Of a stretch of 64,000 nucleotides of DNA, positions 1 through 11,640 are shown one piece after another. The DNA comes from Warburgia ugandensis (lineage: Eukaryota > Streptophyta > Magnoliopsida > Canellales > Canellaceae): NCBI GenBank assembly GCA_035236585.1, contig CP141128.1, positions 28,983,618 through 29,047,617 of the forward strand, written 5' to 3'. A program made the position numbers and the translations under genes. Within the stretch, counting starts at the first letter, position 1, and every line of letters begins with the position of its first letter. The notes beneath the pieces are model-generated. The model had not been told where the DNA came from. It saw only the letters and a list, made by a program, of their open reading frames with translations, and ran no database searches.

Positions 1-800
1 TCGCACTGTCCCCTGGAGCAAGCGTTGGTGAGACATGAGTCCTGTCTATTTGCATTTTCGAAGGCATGCACACATGGCACCTTGGTTGGGCACCGACCGC
101 GGGTCTGTGAGGTTGCATCAAGGGTCCCTTCTTTTCATGTCCTAAAAAATATGTGCCCACAAGGCCTTTGGTGGGCACTGCTCATTGGGCCAGGAGGTTG
201 TGCCAACCCTAAAGGAGGTGGCGGGCACTTGAGCCCTCAACAGTGTTCCTACCAATGCAACTATGTGAATCAGTGAAGCTTGTAGGACTAGGTGCAATGC
301 TATCTGCGGCACGAGTTGGATTTGGCATGCTAAAGGTCATCCCATGCCCGGCAGGGCACTTCCACTCTTACCCTCGTACTGTCCCCAAAGCAGGTGTTGG
401 TGAGACACGAGTCCTATCTATTTGCGTTCTTAGAGGCATGTGCACATGGCACCTTGGTTGGGCACCACCCGCGGATCTGTGAGGTTGCATCAAGGGTCCC
501 TTTTTTTTGCGTCCTCAAAATTATGCACCCACAAAGCCTTCCGTGGGCATTGCCAGCTGGGCCTAGAGGTTCCGCCAACCCTATAGGAGGTGGTGGGCAC
601 TCGAGCCTTTGGTAGTGTTCTTGCCACTGCAACTATGTGAATCAGTGAAGCCGGCAGGACTAAGCGCAATGCTAGCCATGGCTCAAGTTAGATTTGGCAC
701 GCTAAAGCTCCTCCCATCCTCGGTAGGGCACTACCAAGCTCGCCCTCGCACTGCTCCCCAGAGTGGCCTTTGGTGCAACTTTGGTCTCATTTCTTTGCAT
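1..800. repeat. Tandem repeat, unit about 372 bp (two full copies plus a partial)
   Basis: The phrase TCGCACTGTCCCC and its near copies recur at 1, 374 and 746, giving units of 373 and 372 bp. The copies match along their length with scattered substitutions, and the third fades out by about 800. The array runs off the left edge, so total copy number is unknown. Each unit holds several GGGCAC motifs (near 88, 173, 222 and 353 in copy 1) and is clearly richer in G+C than the LTR DNA to its right. Frames of 60-83 codons are open in matching places of copies 1 and 2, but they look like a by-product of base composition. It could be a satellite, or a repeat inside an LTR whose rest lies outside the window. 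Confidence 0.85.
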
Positions 801-844
801 ACTTGAAAAGTATGCTCCCAAAGACCTTATTAGAGGTCGAAGGC

Positions 845-3389
845 ACCCATAACCAAGATCTAAAACATCAATATTTAGAAAGTACTCGAAAATACAAATC
901 CAACGCCCAATTGAATGTCATCAATCCCACCATCCATACAATCCTAGACTTCCTAATCTACAAAAGCCCTAAATCAATTTCAAGATCCAATGGTACAATC
1001 AATAGGAAATCACAAAATAAGCGAGTATGGGGCAATCTTATCATCGAAGGGTATTTATTTCAAATTGGGCTCCAAATCTACATTCTTTCTCCAATCAGGT
1101 AGGTGGGAACACTTCTTATACTTATTTCATGTCATGTCATTTTATTTAATTTTTATTTATCTAAAATTAGTTTTAGGTTTAAATTTATAAAAATAAAGTA
1201 AGGACCAGAACCCTTCAATTCTAGATGATGGAGGGCTCAGATGGAAAATCTGAGCTATCCAATCGATCCAGAAGGGTTCAAAATCCCTAGGGTAGAAATT
1301 TCAAGAATTTTATTAAGTTTTGAGCCCTAGGTTGAAGAGGATTGATTGGACTGTCCAAAATGGATTGTCTGATCTCCCAAATTGGATTGGCTCCTAGGAC
1401 GCGCTGTGAAATGCCTCGTGAAAATGGGCCCTATAGGAGTATTTCTGCACAAGCGCCACGTATGACACTGTTTCGACAGAACGACCAAGTGACAGTGCCG
1501 GTCCCGGGGGAGTGCATCGTGTGTGCATCTTGGTGAAGGGCATGTGGTGACCATTCCGCCCGATCGTCCACCCAATCGTTCCTCCCAATTGATCTGGGCC
1601 ATCCATTTTGCCACAGCCGAAATGCCCAAATCAAATCTGGACCTTAGGAACAACTATGAAGTTCATAGTTCAATTGTGGAGTCATTTGAACTCCAAATTG
1701 AGATAAAAAAGAAGCTATGGAAAGCTTATAATGTCTATTTTCTTCTGAAACCATAACATTGATGAAAACATTCCAGAAACTTTCTATTTTCAAGAATTAA
1801 GTTTCTAATTTTCATGATCTTCAAGATCTGAGATGATCAGATTTTGGGAATCTGATTTACGAATGATATAATGTTGGAATCAAGAGATATCCATGATTTA
1901 TTTGGATAGATCTAAGATAAATTGAGGAATCTACCATTTATGGTAGAAAAATCCTAAAAATACAAAGGGACCCACTTGATCAATAAGATCAAGTATGATC
2001 AGACCCTTGGGATGGATTGAATGAATGATATTATGATGGAATCCATTGAAATCATGGATTGAATATAACCAAAAACAAAGGAATATGATCTTGGACCTTA
2101 ATGGAGTAAAAGCCCTAAAATTAATTAAAACCTTGATTTAAAAGGAAAATGTCTAAGATCTAATGGTTGGATCATAAGTAAAGGTTTCTAATAATCTTAA
2201 TCTAATTAGTTTCATTGTCTTTTATTTGAGAATAGTATTGTAAATGTGATTTATGTTATAAAGCAAGATAGTTCTTAAATTTTAGCATGCTATGCTCTGT
2301 GTTATTAGATTGTAATATTAGGTTGATGGATTTAATTATCTTTGGTCTAGGTTAGTTAAATTTGAAGTTTAAGCATGATTCCATTAGATTAGTAGTAAAA
2401 TTTTATGCATTTTATAACTTAGGATCAATGTTAGTATATTAGAATATGAATGCCCTTAAAAAGATATATATGTACAATTCTCTTATGATTTAAAGTGTAT
2501 GATTATTCGAATTGTCAAAGTATAGTATAAGCATTTTAATTATCTTTAAGTTAGTATATATAATTATTTAATTAGTGGTCATGTCTCAATATTCATAAAT
2601 CACCAAAAATGAAATCTAATGAAATAGAAATTCATGGACAATTAAGATGAGTGAATGGCTTGGACTTAATATTAGTAAGGGCTATAGTTAGTAGGAGAAT
2701 ATAAGGATTATCAAATCCTTGGCCCAAATTAGGAGAATAATAAACCCCATGAATGACAATTTAAATGTTCGTAGACTTAATTAAAATAAATTAGAAAGAG
2801 TACTTAGGGTTTACATGCTCATAGGACCCTTATGAAAGGTTAAGCTAAGGTCACTCTAGTGAATGTTGAATATAGTGGTTAAGGTGGTTTTCTAATGGAG
2901 CCTCGCTCTTCTCCTACCTTCCATTGACATTTGTGAGGTCTAAATGCCTCCTTACATGAGGATTGAAGTAACCACTTTGTGTTCACCCATTCAACTAGTA
3001 AGCCTTAACCAATTGGAAATGAGAGGAGCAGTCTAGACTTAAGCTGAAATAAGTTATCTTCAACTAGTAAAACATCAACTGGTTGAATAATAATAATAAG
3101 AGCATAAATGGTTAGTAAATTATCTAATCCTAATAAAAATTGTAAGTAAGATAACGATGATCAAACAAGATCCATAGGATCTTGAATGATCAAATCTTGT
3201 TTGATCAAGAACAATAAAAAGAATCAATACTTCTCGATGATGATATATATGTATATAGATATTGCTTGTAACTTAGATCAAATAGAATAGAAGATCTTAG
3301 ATCAAACAAAAGATATGAATCCTTGATCAATTATGATTCAATCAAGAGAACCAAGATCATCCTCCTTAGGGATGATCAAACAACTAAAC
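845..3389 (+). mobile_element. LTR fragment F, first part (same LTR family as B and D, plus orientation)
   Basis: This stretch reads as the reverse complement of the LTRs of elements B and D, so its sense direction is plus. Matching landmarks are the block at 866-925 (B near 29050), the splice-like CAGGTAGGTGGGAAC at about 1096, the CpG-rich block at 1395-1575, and the block at 2870-3380 that mirrors B 26280-26640. The first 280 bp or so of the expected LTR are missing at the left, where the 372-bp repeat abuts. Element A interrupts it after 3389, and it resumes at 12887. Confidence 0.75.
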
Positions 3390-5903
3390 TGTGATGACCC
3401 AGGTTTTTTATGATGTAAGTTTGATAAAAAGGCGAGATCTCTTGTTTTATAAATATGAAATGCATGAAAATCTTTTTGTTTTGGAAAGCAATCTTTCGTA
3501 TAAAACCCCGAGTGTCAAAACACACTTTCAAATTATATAGCCATGGCATATTTTTAAATCAACACTATTCCCAAGAAAGTGTTAGTCACCTTTCGATTCT
3601 GAGAGAGTAACTACAATCAAGTAACATTGAAAGATAAGGTAGGGGGTTTACTTACTAGCACTTAGTTTGGACGTTCGCTATCACGGGTCTGTCGCCGTAT
3701 ATCTTGTCCTTAAGTGTTTACTTTATGTCTAAAAAATGTTGAGGATTGGGTGAGTATATACTATACTCAGTAGGAGTCCATCACTACTAGTTTTAACATG
3801 CATGCTATATTTAAAATCATATGCTTTTTAAACCATGTGCATGTTTGAACACCCGTGTTCAATATCGATATTAAAAACCATTGTCGAATTGGAATACTAA
3901 CGACTTAAAGAATCGCATAATCCAAGTCAAAAGTATCATATATATCATAAACATAATGATATGCCTAAGATGCTCAACTGAATCCAACTCATGGATATAT
4001 GGTATGGTCGACCAACCTCATGTCATGCCATATGCAATGCAAATAAATCCTCAAAATGTAGGGCCCACTATGCCCACGAACTCACTGCCATGTGGTCCCC
4101 GGGTACCTAGGGACACAGGGTCATAGCCTCCACGGGGCAGGGACATGCCTTTTTGGCGGGGTACCCTTTCCACCTAATAGTGGTAGAGGCTGGGAGGCCA
4201 CCCCAGACCCCTTGGCATAGCGCCCACGAGCTTACTAGCCCAAATCATATACGATCAATCAAGCAAAAACCTCTTTTTCAAAACTTGTCCTCTTTGGGTC
4301 CCTCACAACTACCTAGCCAGCATCTTTTGGGCACTCCAGTGCCTTTTGGTAACCCTCAAGGACATGCAATTTTTCAAAACTCAATAACCACAAATCATGC
4401 AATTATATGCAATTGTTTGCAAAACATATCTATGCATAATGTATTTGTTATAAGCATGCTGAATTCATTTATAACATTAAGTCATGCTAAACAAGTCATG
4501 TAACTTATACTTAAAACATGCATTCAAAACAATCATGAGCTCTTTTTAAAAATCTAGTAGTGATAGAGCATGCCTACATCAAAACATCATGGGTTCTTTT
4601 AAAAAGTCTAGTAGCGATAGAGCACCTACATCAAAACATCATGGGTCCTTTTAAAAAGTCTAGTAGCGATAGAGCACCTACCTGGTTTAGTCATGCTAGC
4701 CCCCTTGTCCTCATACGCTCCTGCTCATAGTTTAGGGGAACAAGGTTAGTTTGGCCTTTTTCTATAGGTTTTAGAATAGTTGATCTCACTACTTAGGCAT
4801 TAAGGGTTCATTCTCATGCCTATGGATGTCCTAAGGTCCTAACTGGGCCTTGGTATCATCAAGTTTACAAAGGTTTAGTGGCCCTGTGCCACTACCATAG
4901 TTTAAGGGTCATGCCTACCTTATATTAGGCCTTGATCAGGTATTTTATGGTTTGAGACGACACGGACATAACGCCTTTCACGGCGCCTTAATCGGAGCCC
5001 TAGAACTCAAGTTATGGGCAAATTAATATCAAGTGTACATAGAGGGTCAAACGAGGTGGAAGCCCAGGACGCTAACGCGTCCCGCGTCAGCGGGCGCGTT
5101 TGCAGACGCACCCGGGCTTCCGCCTGACTTTTTCATTTACGGGCGCGTCCGTGGACGCGCCCGCTGGTTTCTCTCTAACGCAGTCAACATGTTTCGTCCT
5201 GTGGGGGACTGAGGTGTCCTTGGGACGCCCTAGTTTGACCCTATCGAACCAATGCGCCCCAGGCACCATTCCTGGGTCCTTTGTGGCTCCTTAGAGGCCC
5301 GTTTTGCATTGTTTTTCATGCAGAAACTTGGGGAAATCCACCCTAAGTCTAAGAGGGAGATGGGTTTGGAGGGGTTTTGGGCATACCTGGTTCGTGGCCA
5401 AGTTTTTCTCCACGTTTTATCCTCTTGTCTGCCTCTCCACGATGGATTTTTCCCAAGCTTTTGGGCTACCATTGGAGGCGCCCAAGAGCTCTATTAATAG
5501 AGCTCGAAGAGGGTTTTGGAGGGGGTTCTTACTGCCTTTGAATGGCGGTGGTTTCTCCCCTAAACATCACCATTCTAGAATCCTCAGGAGGTTGAAGAGG
5601 AGGGGTGCCCATATCAAAACGGGCCCCTATGTTTCTTAGGCTAAATCTGTTTTTTAATATAAATTACACTTTTGCCCTTGAACTTCAAAGGGCCATAACT
5701 TGATCATTTTAACTCTGTTTTGAGTGGTTTTGGTCTTGTTGGATTCTGTTTTCTAAGACGCACCTAAGGGTAGTACTCTTAGGATCAAATTTCTGGGTCC
5801 AGTCAGGGTGAATAGTGAAATGACCAAAATACCCTTAGCTCTAAAAAGTGAACTTTTCATTACTAACTTGGGATTTCAATGTTACAAAAATGGAGTCATT
5901 ACA
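3390..5903 (-). repeat. Element A, 3' LTR (left)
   Basis: It is 2514 bp and pairs with 10289-12881. Compared with the right copy it lacks about 60 bp near 4138, where the deletion is bounded by short GCA repeats. It keeps more CpG sites in the GC-rich block at 5040-5240, while the right copy shows CpG-to-TpG/CpA changes there. It holds three copies of a 52-bp repeat and an altered TATA box at 5491-5500. Frames of 60-116 codons here (for example 4153-4503 and 5304-5639) are not conserved between the LTRs as proteins and are not called. Confidence 0.95.
4530..4683. repeat. 52-bp tandem repeat, three copies (A left LTR)
   Basis: Each unit contains CATGRG(T/C)TC, TTTTAAAAAGTCTAGTAG and CGATAGAGCA. 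TCTAGTAG starts at 4553, 4607 and 4659. The right LTR also has three copies (11489-11640), so the array predates the insertion of A. Element E has a single copy near 47215. The array lies in the part of the LTR downstream of the TATA box. Confidence 0.85.
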
Positions 5904-5940
5904 TTCTTACCCTCTTGGGGGAATTTTGCCCCCAAAATTC
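5904..5940 (-). other. Element A polypurine tract and adjoining inverted repeat
   Basis: In sense orientation a purine run (AAGAGGGTAAGAA, 5904-5916) directly precedes the 3' LTR. Just before it lies an inverted repeat, GAATTTTG...CAAAATTC at 5921-5940. The same pairing of inverted repeat and purine run occurs at the matching place in B, C and D. Confidence 0.8.
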
Positions 5941-5953
5941 TAAATATATACAG

Positions 5954-7217
5954 TCAAAAGATCTCGAGGTACTTTTCTCGCATTTCGGACTCCGGTTCCC
6001 AAGTCTCTTCTTCCATGTGCGCATTTCTCCACAAAACATTGACTAAGTGTATGTGCTTATTCCGCAGCTTCTTACTCTTATGATGGAGAATCTCAACTAG
6101 TCTCGTCTCTAGCATGAGATCCTCCGTCAACTCTATGGGTACCTGGTTGATGACATGAGCAGGGTCAGGCACGTACCTGCTTAGCATAGATATATGGAAT
6201 ACATTATGCACTTCAGATAGCTGAGGGGGTAGTGCAAATTCTGTAGGCCACTTTTCCCACTTTCTCTAGAATTTCAAAAGGTCCTATGTAACGCACACTA
6301 AGCTTTCCTTTGATACCGAACTGCATAACTCCTTTAGTGGGAGATATCCTCAAGAAAACATGCTATCCTATGTCAAATTCTAATGGTCTCCTCCTTCGAT
6401 CAGCATAGCTCTTTTGCTGGCTTTGAGCTATGAGGAGGCGTCTCCTTATGAGTTTGACCTTCTCGGCGCATTGCTCCACCAGCTCAGACTGGAGCACCCT
6501 GGACTCTCCAACTTCACTCCAACTGGTGGGTGATCGATAGGGTCTCCCATAGAGCGCCTCGTATGGAGCCATGCCAATCCTCGACTGAAAGCTGTTGTTG
6601 TACGCGAACTCTACTAGCAGTAGGTTTTCATCCCATCTCTGCTTCCAATCGAGGGCACAGGTTCGTAACATATCTTCGACTATCTAGATCGTGTGCTCTA
6701 ACTGTCCATCAGTCTGTGGATGGAAGGTTGTGCTATAGCTCAAGGAAGATCCTAAGGATTTTTGGACGGACTTCTAGAGTTGTGAAGTGAAGCGGCTATC
6801 CTTATCTAAAGTGATACTAAGGGGTATGCCACGTAAACTCACTATCTCTTTGATGTATAGCTGAGTTAGGCTATAAGTGGATTGGGTATGGTATATAGGA
6901 ATGAAATGGGCTGTCTTAGTCAATCTATCAACAATTACCCAGATCATGTCATGACCCTTAGAGGTCCTAGGTAACCCTACGATGAAGTCCATGGTAATAT
7001 GGTCCCATTTCCATTCGGGTAACTCAAGGGGTTGTAACAATCCTACAGGTCTTTGATGTTCAGCCTTTACTTGTTGACATGTTAGACACTTTACCACAAA
7101 TTCCCCTATGTCTCTTTTCATACCATCCCACCAATATTGTCTCTTTAAGTCTTGATACATCTTAGTTCCTCCCAGGTGTATACTATACTTATACCGATGA
7201 GCCTCTTTTAAGATTTC
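5954..7217 (-). pseudogene. pol: Element A integrase with chromodomain-like tail
   Basis: Integrase joins element DNA to the host chromosome. The HHCC zinc-binding module is visible (EAHRYKYSIHLGGTK, then CLTCQQ near 7080). Catalytic core: first Asp in TMDFIVGLP, second Asp in LDKDSRF (retained), Glu in DGQLEH. Stops occur near 7208, 6774 and 6687. The 6363-6671 piece holds LVEFAYNNSF and ALYGRPYRSP, and ends at a stop where the family has an acidic residue before HVFL. A frameshift near 6215 leads into the terminal frame (5954-6211), HISMLSRYVPD through VLWRNAHMEEETWEPESEMREKY. This resembles the C-terminal chromodomain-like module of plant chromoviruses. Confidence 0.88.
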
Positions 7218-8441
7218 TTATCTTAATTCTTCATTAGTCAGTACCACTAATCTCCCTTGCATGTAAATGCTACAATCTTCCCCTTTAGTAAATCTTGGTT
7301 TTCCTATGAAAGCTTGTATGTCCGAATCTCCTTTTTGTTCTTGCTTAACCTTTTCATTAACAGCCGACTTTATTGTTAGTCCTACCATAATGATCTTGCT
7401 CTTACTTATGTCTGGTTTCCACGTTATTACTTCTTGTAATAGCTTCCATCTCTTAGTCAGTAAACTTGCACACATCCCCTGGGTTTTTCTACTTAATGCA
7501 TCATCTACCACATTAGCTTTTCCAGGGTGATAATGAATGGAGAAGTCATAGTCTTTTAAGTATTCCATCCATCTTCTTTGTCGCATGTTTAAGTCTTGTT
7601 GGGAAAAGATATATTTAAGACTCTTATGATCTGTAAAAACTTCAAACTTTTCCCCATATAAATAATGTCTCTAGATTCACAAGGCAAAGACCATGGCCGT
7701 TAATACCAAGTCATGGGTCGAGTAATTGACTTCATGCTTCTTGAGTTGCCGGGAAGCATAAGCAATTACCTTCCCATGTTGCATAAGTATGCAGCCTAGT
7801 CCTTGCTGTGAGGCATCACTGTATAACTCAAATTCACCACTTCCTGGAGGTAAGGTAAGGACAGGTGCTGTAGTTAACCTTCTCTTTAGTTCCTGGAAGC
7901 TTTCCTCACATTTATTAGTCCATTAAAATCTTGTGTCTTTCCTAGTCAGCTTAGTTAGAGGTAAAGCAATTTGTGAAAAACCCTCGATGAATCTCCTGTA
8001 ATATCTGGCAAGTCCTAAGAACTTCTTATTTTTGTGACTGTCTTAGGTCTTTCCCATTTTTTGTACTGATTCAACCTTAGCGGGGTCGACTGCTATGCCA
8101 TCTTGAGAAATAATGTGTCCTAAGAAATTAACCTTTTCCAGCCAAAACTCACACTTATTGAATTTTGCATATAACTTGTGTACTCGTAGGGTGCTTAATG
8201 TTATCCTTAGATGTTCCTTATGGTCTTCAGGAGTTTCTGAATATATCAAGATATCATCCACAAACACTATGATGAATTTATCTAAGTACTCCTTAAACAC
8301 CCTATTCATGAGGTCCATAAACGCGGCTGGAGCATTATTTAAACCAATTGACATCACTCTGAATTTATAATGGCTATATCGAGTCCTGAAGGCTGTCTTG
8401 GGAATATCTTCTTCTCAAACTCGAAGTTCATGGTACCCAGA
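7218..8441 (-). pseudogene. pol: Element A reverse transcriptase C-terminus and RNase H
   Basis: RT resumes with the FGL-type motif ([20 protein letters not shown]). It keeps an intact catalytic FVDD (Asp pair at 8253-8258) followed by ILIYS, making this the only RT active site of four in the window that is unchanged. A one-base loss near 8025-8045 breaks the frame at the KFLGL motif. RNase H follows with [13 protein letters not shown] near 7830, then [12 protein letters not shown], and DHKSLKYIF near 7610. The connection region before integrase is at 7218-7586 and contains [15 protein letters not shown], where the usual VAD is VDD. Stops at about 8042, 7918, 7677 and 7671 mark decay. Confidence 0.85.
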
Positions 8442-9404
8442 TCATAGATCAATTTTAGAAAAGACTCTGGTTGATGGAAGTTGATCAGAAAGATCATCAA
8501 TTTGGGGAAGGGGATACTTATTCTTAATGGTGACCCTATTTAGCATTTGATAGTCTACGCACAATCTCATGGAGCCATCCTTTTTCTTGACAAAAAGGAC
8601 TAGAGCTCCCCACGGAGATACGTTAGGTCTTATGAACCCTTTGTCAAGTAGTTCCTGTAACTGGGTCTTCAATTCTTTTAGTTCTGCAGGAGCCATTCGG
8701 TAAGGAGCTTTGGACATGGGGGAAGTACCGGGTATAAGGTCGATGATAAACTCAATTTCTCTTGGCGGTGGTAGACCTGGTAAATCCTTAGGTAATACGT
8801 CAGGAAATTCTCGGACTACGTCAACATCCTCTAGCTTTAGTTGGGGACTCTCGACAGATTCAATCTTGGCCAAGAAGAAGGGGCATCCCTGAGCAATGTG
8901 CTTAACTGCTTTCATGGCAAAAATAACACATGCTCCAGAATAATCCTTTCTTCCTTGGACGGTGAAAGTGTCTCCATTAGGTAGGGTAAAAGTGACATGT
9001 TTTTGGTGGCAATCAACAAAGGCTTGATGAAGGGCTAACCAATCCATACTTAGGATGATGTCGAAGTCATTTATATCTAAGTGAATAAGATTGGCAGATA
9101 GCAAATGATCTTTGACCAAAACAGGAACATCCTGGAGATACGAATAGGTGGGAAGTGCCTGGCCTACAAGAGTCATGACTTCTAGAGTGAAGTCCAGGTC
9201 CTGTGGTATAATGTCCAAGGTTGATGCAAACTCCCGGGATATGAGAGAATGAGTGGAGCTTGTATCTAATAGAACTTTAGCAGGTGTGTCATAAATAGAA
9301 AGAATACCTTCAACTACTGCATTTGAAGCCTCAGCTTGACTGGAAGTGAGGGTAAAGACACGTCCTTGGCTCTTTGGAACTTGATCTCCTTTACGCTCTT
9401 CAAC
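8442..9404 (-). pseudogene. pol: Element A protease and N-terminal reverse transcriptase
   Basis: The frame runs on from gag. The aspartic protease site reads [12 protein letters not shown] at about 9234-9272. The catalytic triplet is Asp-Thr-Ser (9258-9266) where the family has Asp-Ser/Thr-Gly, so the essential glycine is replaced. Downstream come the conserved linker ([21 protein letters not shown]) and RT N-terminal blocks: [41 protein letters not shown] and [12 protein letters not shown]. The frame ends at a TGA at 8442-8444 right after FSKIDL. By comparison with B and D that codon was probably CGA. A second TGA follows about 10 codons later. Confidence 0.9.
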
Positions 9405-10147
9405 TTTCCTTTTAGAACAATCCCTAGCAAAATGCCCTAATTCTCAACAAAGATAGCAAGTGATGTTGAAAATGGGATATGGTTTGCCTGAATGATTCCT
9501 GTTACAGTTAGGGCATGTCTTCCAGTCTAGTCTTCTTCCTTTGTTTTCAAATGGCTTCTTGAAAGGTGGCCTGGGTCCAGATGACTGAAATGGTCTCTTT
9601 CCTTTATTTCTCTTGGTGTTGATGTTCTTAGTTTCCTTCATTGCCTGGTTCCTTTGATAATCTTTTTCATATAGGGAGGCCATCTCTGCGGCTTTGGCTA
9701 CTGTGGAAGGTTGGAAACCTAGAACTCTGTTCCTGAGTCCTGGGTTGAGCCCATCTACAAATCTTTCTGCCGCATCTTCCTCATCAGTACAAGCACGTGG
9801 TGCAAATATTCGGAGGTTGATGAATCTATTTTGATACTGTTGGACAGTCATATTCCTTTATTCTAAGTCCATAAATTCTCTTCCTTCTATTTTCTTACGT
9901 GTTTAGGATAATATTTGTCATTAAAAACCTTTTTAAGCTCTTCCCATCCTAACTGAACCTCAGTTCTATCTATTACTTTATCAGGGGAAGGATCTTGAGT
10001 GGTAGGGGTTTGGCTTTGACTACTCATGCATTGTCCCATATGTTGTAGAAATTGCTGGAATAATTCAGCCATCCCATTGCCCAACCCAGTGGAGTCCACT
10101 GGTGGGGCTTTAGGTCTTGGAACATTGCTTCCTTTCTTTCTAGGCAT
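9405..10147 (-). pseudogene. gag: Element A gag (broken, internally deleted)
   Basis: This would encode the capsid and nucleocapsid of the virus-like particle. The first ATG at 10147 gives MPRKKGSNVPRPKAP and a Gln/Thr-rich stretch. The N-terminal half of the capsid domain is missing: the text jumps from SPDKVIDR to WEELKKVFNDKYYPKHVRK. The usual stretch of roughly 80-100 residues containing the acidic helix is gone. After a frameshift and a stop near 9885-9855 the frame continues with MTVQQYQNRFINLRIF and a typical FVDGLNPGLRNRV capsid motif. A first Cys pair (CPNCNRNHSGKPYP) lacks its last Cys. The CCHC zinc knuckle is at 9417-9458 with correct spacing but has an in-frame TGA at 9444-9446. 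The family is clear. Function is lost. Confidence 0.9.
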
Positions 10148-10268
10148 CTGTAAATCACAAGGTAATTCACAAGACCTTAGTATGTGTTATCCTATTACCC
10201 CTTACTCTTTCATGGATGAAACTTGATTATAAGTTATTCTCCTCATAACTGGGCTGTGAGTAACTTTA

Positions 10269-10286
10269 AACTGCACTCTGATACCA
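10269..10286 (-). other. Element A primer binding site (initiator tRNA-Met)
   Basis: In sense orientation the site starts TGGTATCAGAG two bases inside the 5' LTR edge. This matches the complement of the 3' end of plant initiator tRNA-Met. The match fades after about 11 bases. Confidence 0.85.
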
Positions 10287-11488
10287 ACGGTGACGACCCG
10301 GGTTTTTGATGATGCAAGTTTGATAAAAAGGCGAGATCTCTTGTTTTATAAATATGAAATGCATGAAAAACTTTTTGTTTTGGAAAGCAATCTTTCGTAT
10401 AAAACCCTGAGTGTCAAAACACATTTTCAAATTATATAACCATGGCATAGTTTTAAATCAACACTATTCCCAAGAAAGTGTTAGTCATAGCCTCAGTTAC
10501 AGAGAGTAACTACAATCAAGTAACATTGAAAGATAAGGTAGGGGGTTTACTTACTGGCACTTAGTCTGGACGTTCGCTATCACGGGTCTGTCGCCGTATA
10601 TCCTGTCCTTAAGTGTTTACTTTGTGTCTAAAATGTTGAGGATTGGGTGAGTATATACTATACTCAGTAGGAGTCCATCACTACTAGTTTTAACATGCAT
10701 GCTATATTTAAAATCATATGCTTTTTAAACCATGTGCACATTTGAACACTCGTGTTCAATATTGATATTAAAAACCATTGTCGAATTGGAATACTGATGA
10801 CTTAAAGAATTGCATAATCCAAGTCGAAAGAATCATATATATCATAAACATAATGATATGCATAAGATGCTCAACTGAATCCAACTCATGGATATATGGT
10901 ATGGTCGACTAACCTCATGTCATGCCATATGCAATGCAAGTAAATCCTCAAAACATAGGGCCCACTATGCCTACGACCTCACCGCCGTGTGGTCCCCAGG
11001 AACCTAGGGACATAGGGTCATAGCCTCCACGGGGCATATGACACTTCGACCCAGTTCCGTACACCAGTGGTAGCCCCCTGTACCACATGCAGTCGAAGCA
11101 GGGACATGCCTTTTTGGCGTGGTATCCTTTCCACCTAATTGTGCTAGAGGCTGGGAGGCCACCCCAGACCTCTCGGCATAGTGCCCACGAGCTTACTAGC
11201 CCAAATCATATACGATCAATCAAGGAAAAACCTCTTTTTCAAAACCTGTCCTCTTTGGGTCCCTCACAACTGCCTAGCCAGCATCTTTTGGGCACTCCAG
11301 CGTCTTTTGTTAACCCTCAAGGACATGCAATTTTTCAAAACTCAATAACCACAAATCATGCAATTATATGCAATTGTTTGCAAAACATATCTATGCATAA
11401 TGTATTTGTTATAAGCATGCTAAATTCATTTATAACATTAAGTCATGCTAAACAAGTCATGTAACTTATACTTAAAACATGCATTCAA

Positions 11489-11640
11489 AACAATCATGAG
11501 CTCTTTTTAAAAGTCTAGTAGCGATAGAGCACCTAAATCAAAGCATCATGAGTTCTTTTAAAAAGTCTAGTAGCTATAGAGCACTTACATCAAAACATCA
11601 TGGGTTCTTTTAAAAAGTCTAGTAGCGATAGAGCACCTAC
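11489..11640. repeat. 52-bp tandem repeat, three copies (A right LTR)
   Basis: Counterpart of the array at 4530-4683, with the same unit phrase and number. Individual units have different point changes from the left copy. Confidence 0.85.

Noticed and set aside
10269..10286. A tRNA gene near the gypsy primer sites
   Set aside because: Only the short complement of a tRNA 3' end is present at each LTR edge, with no cloverleaf or internal promoter boxes. These are primer sites.
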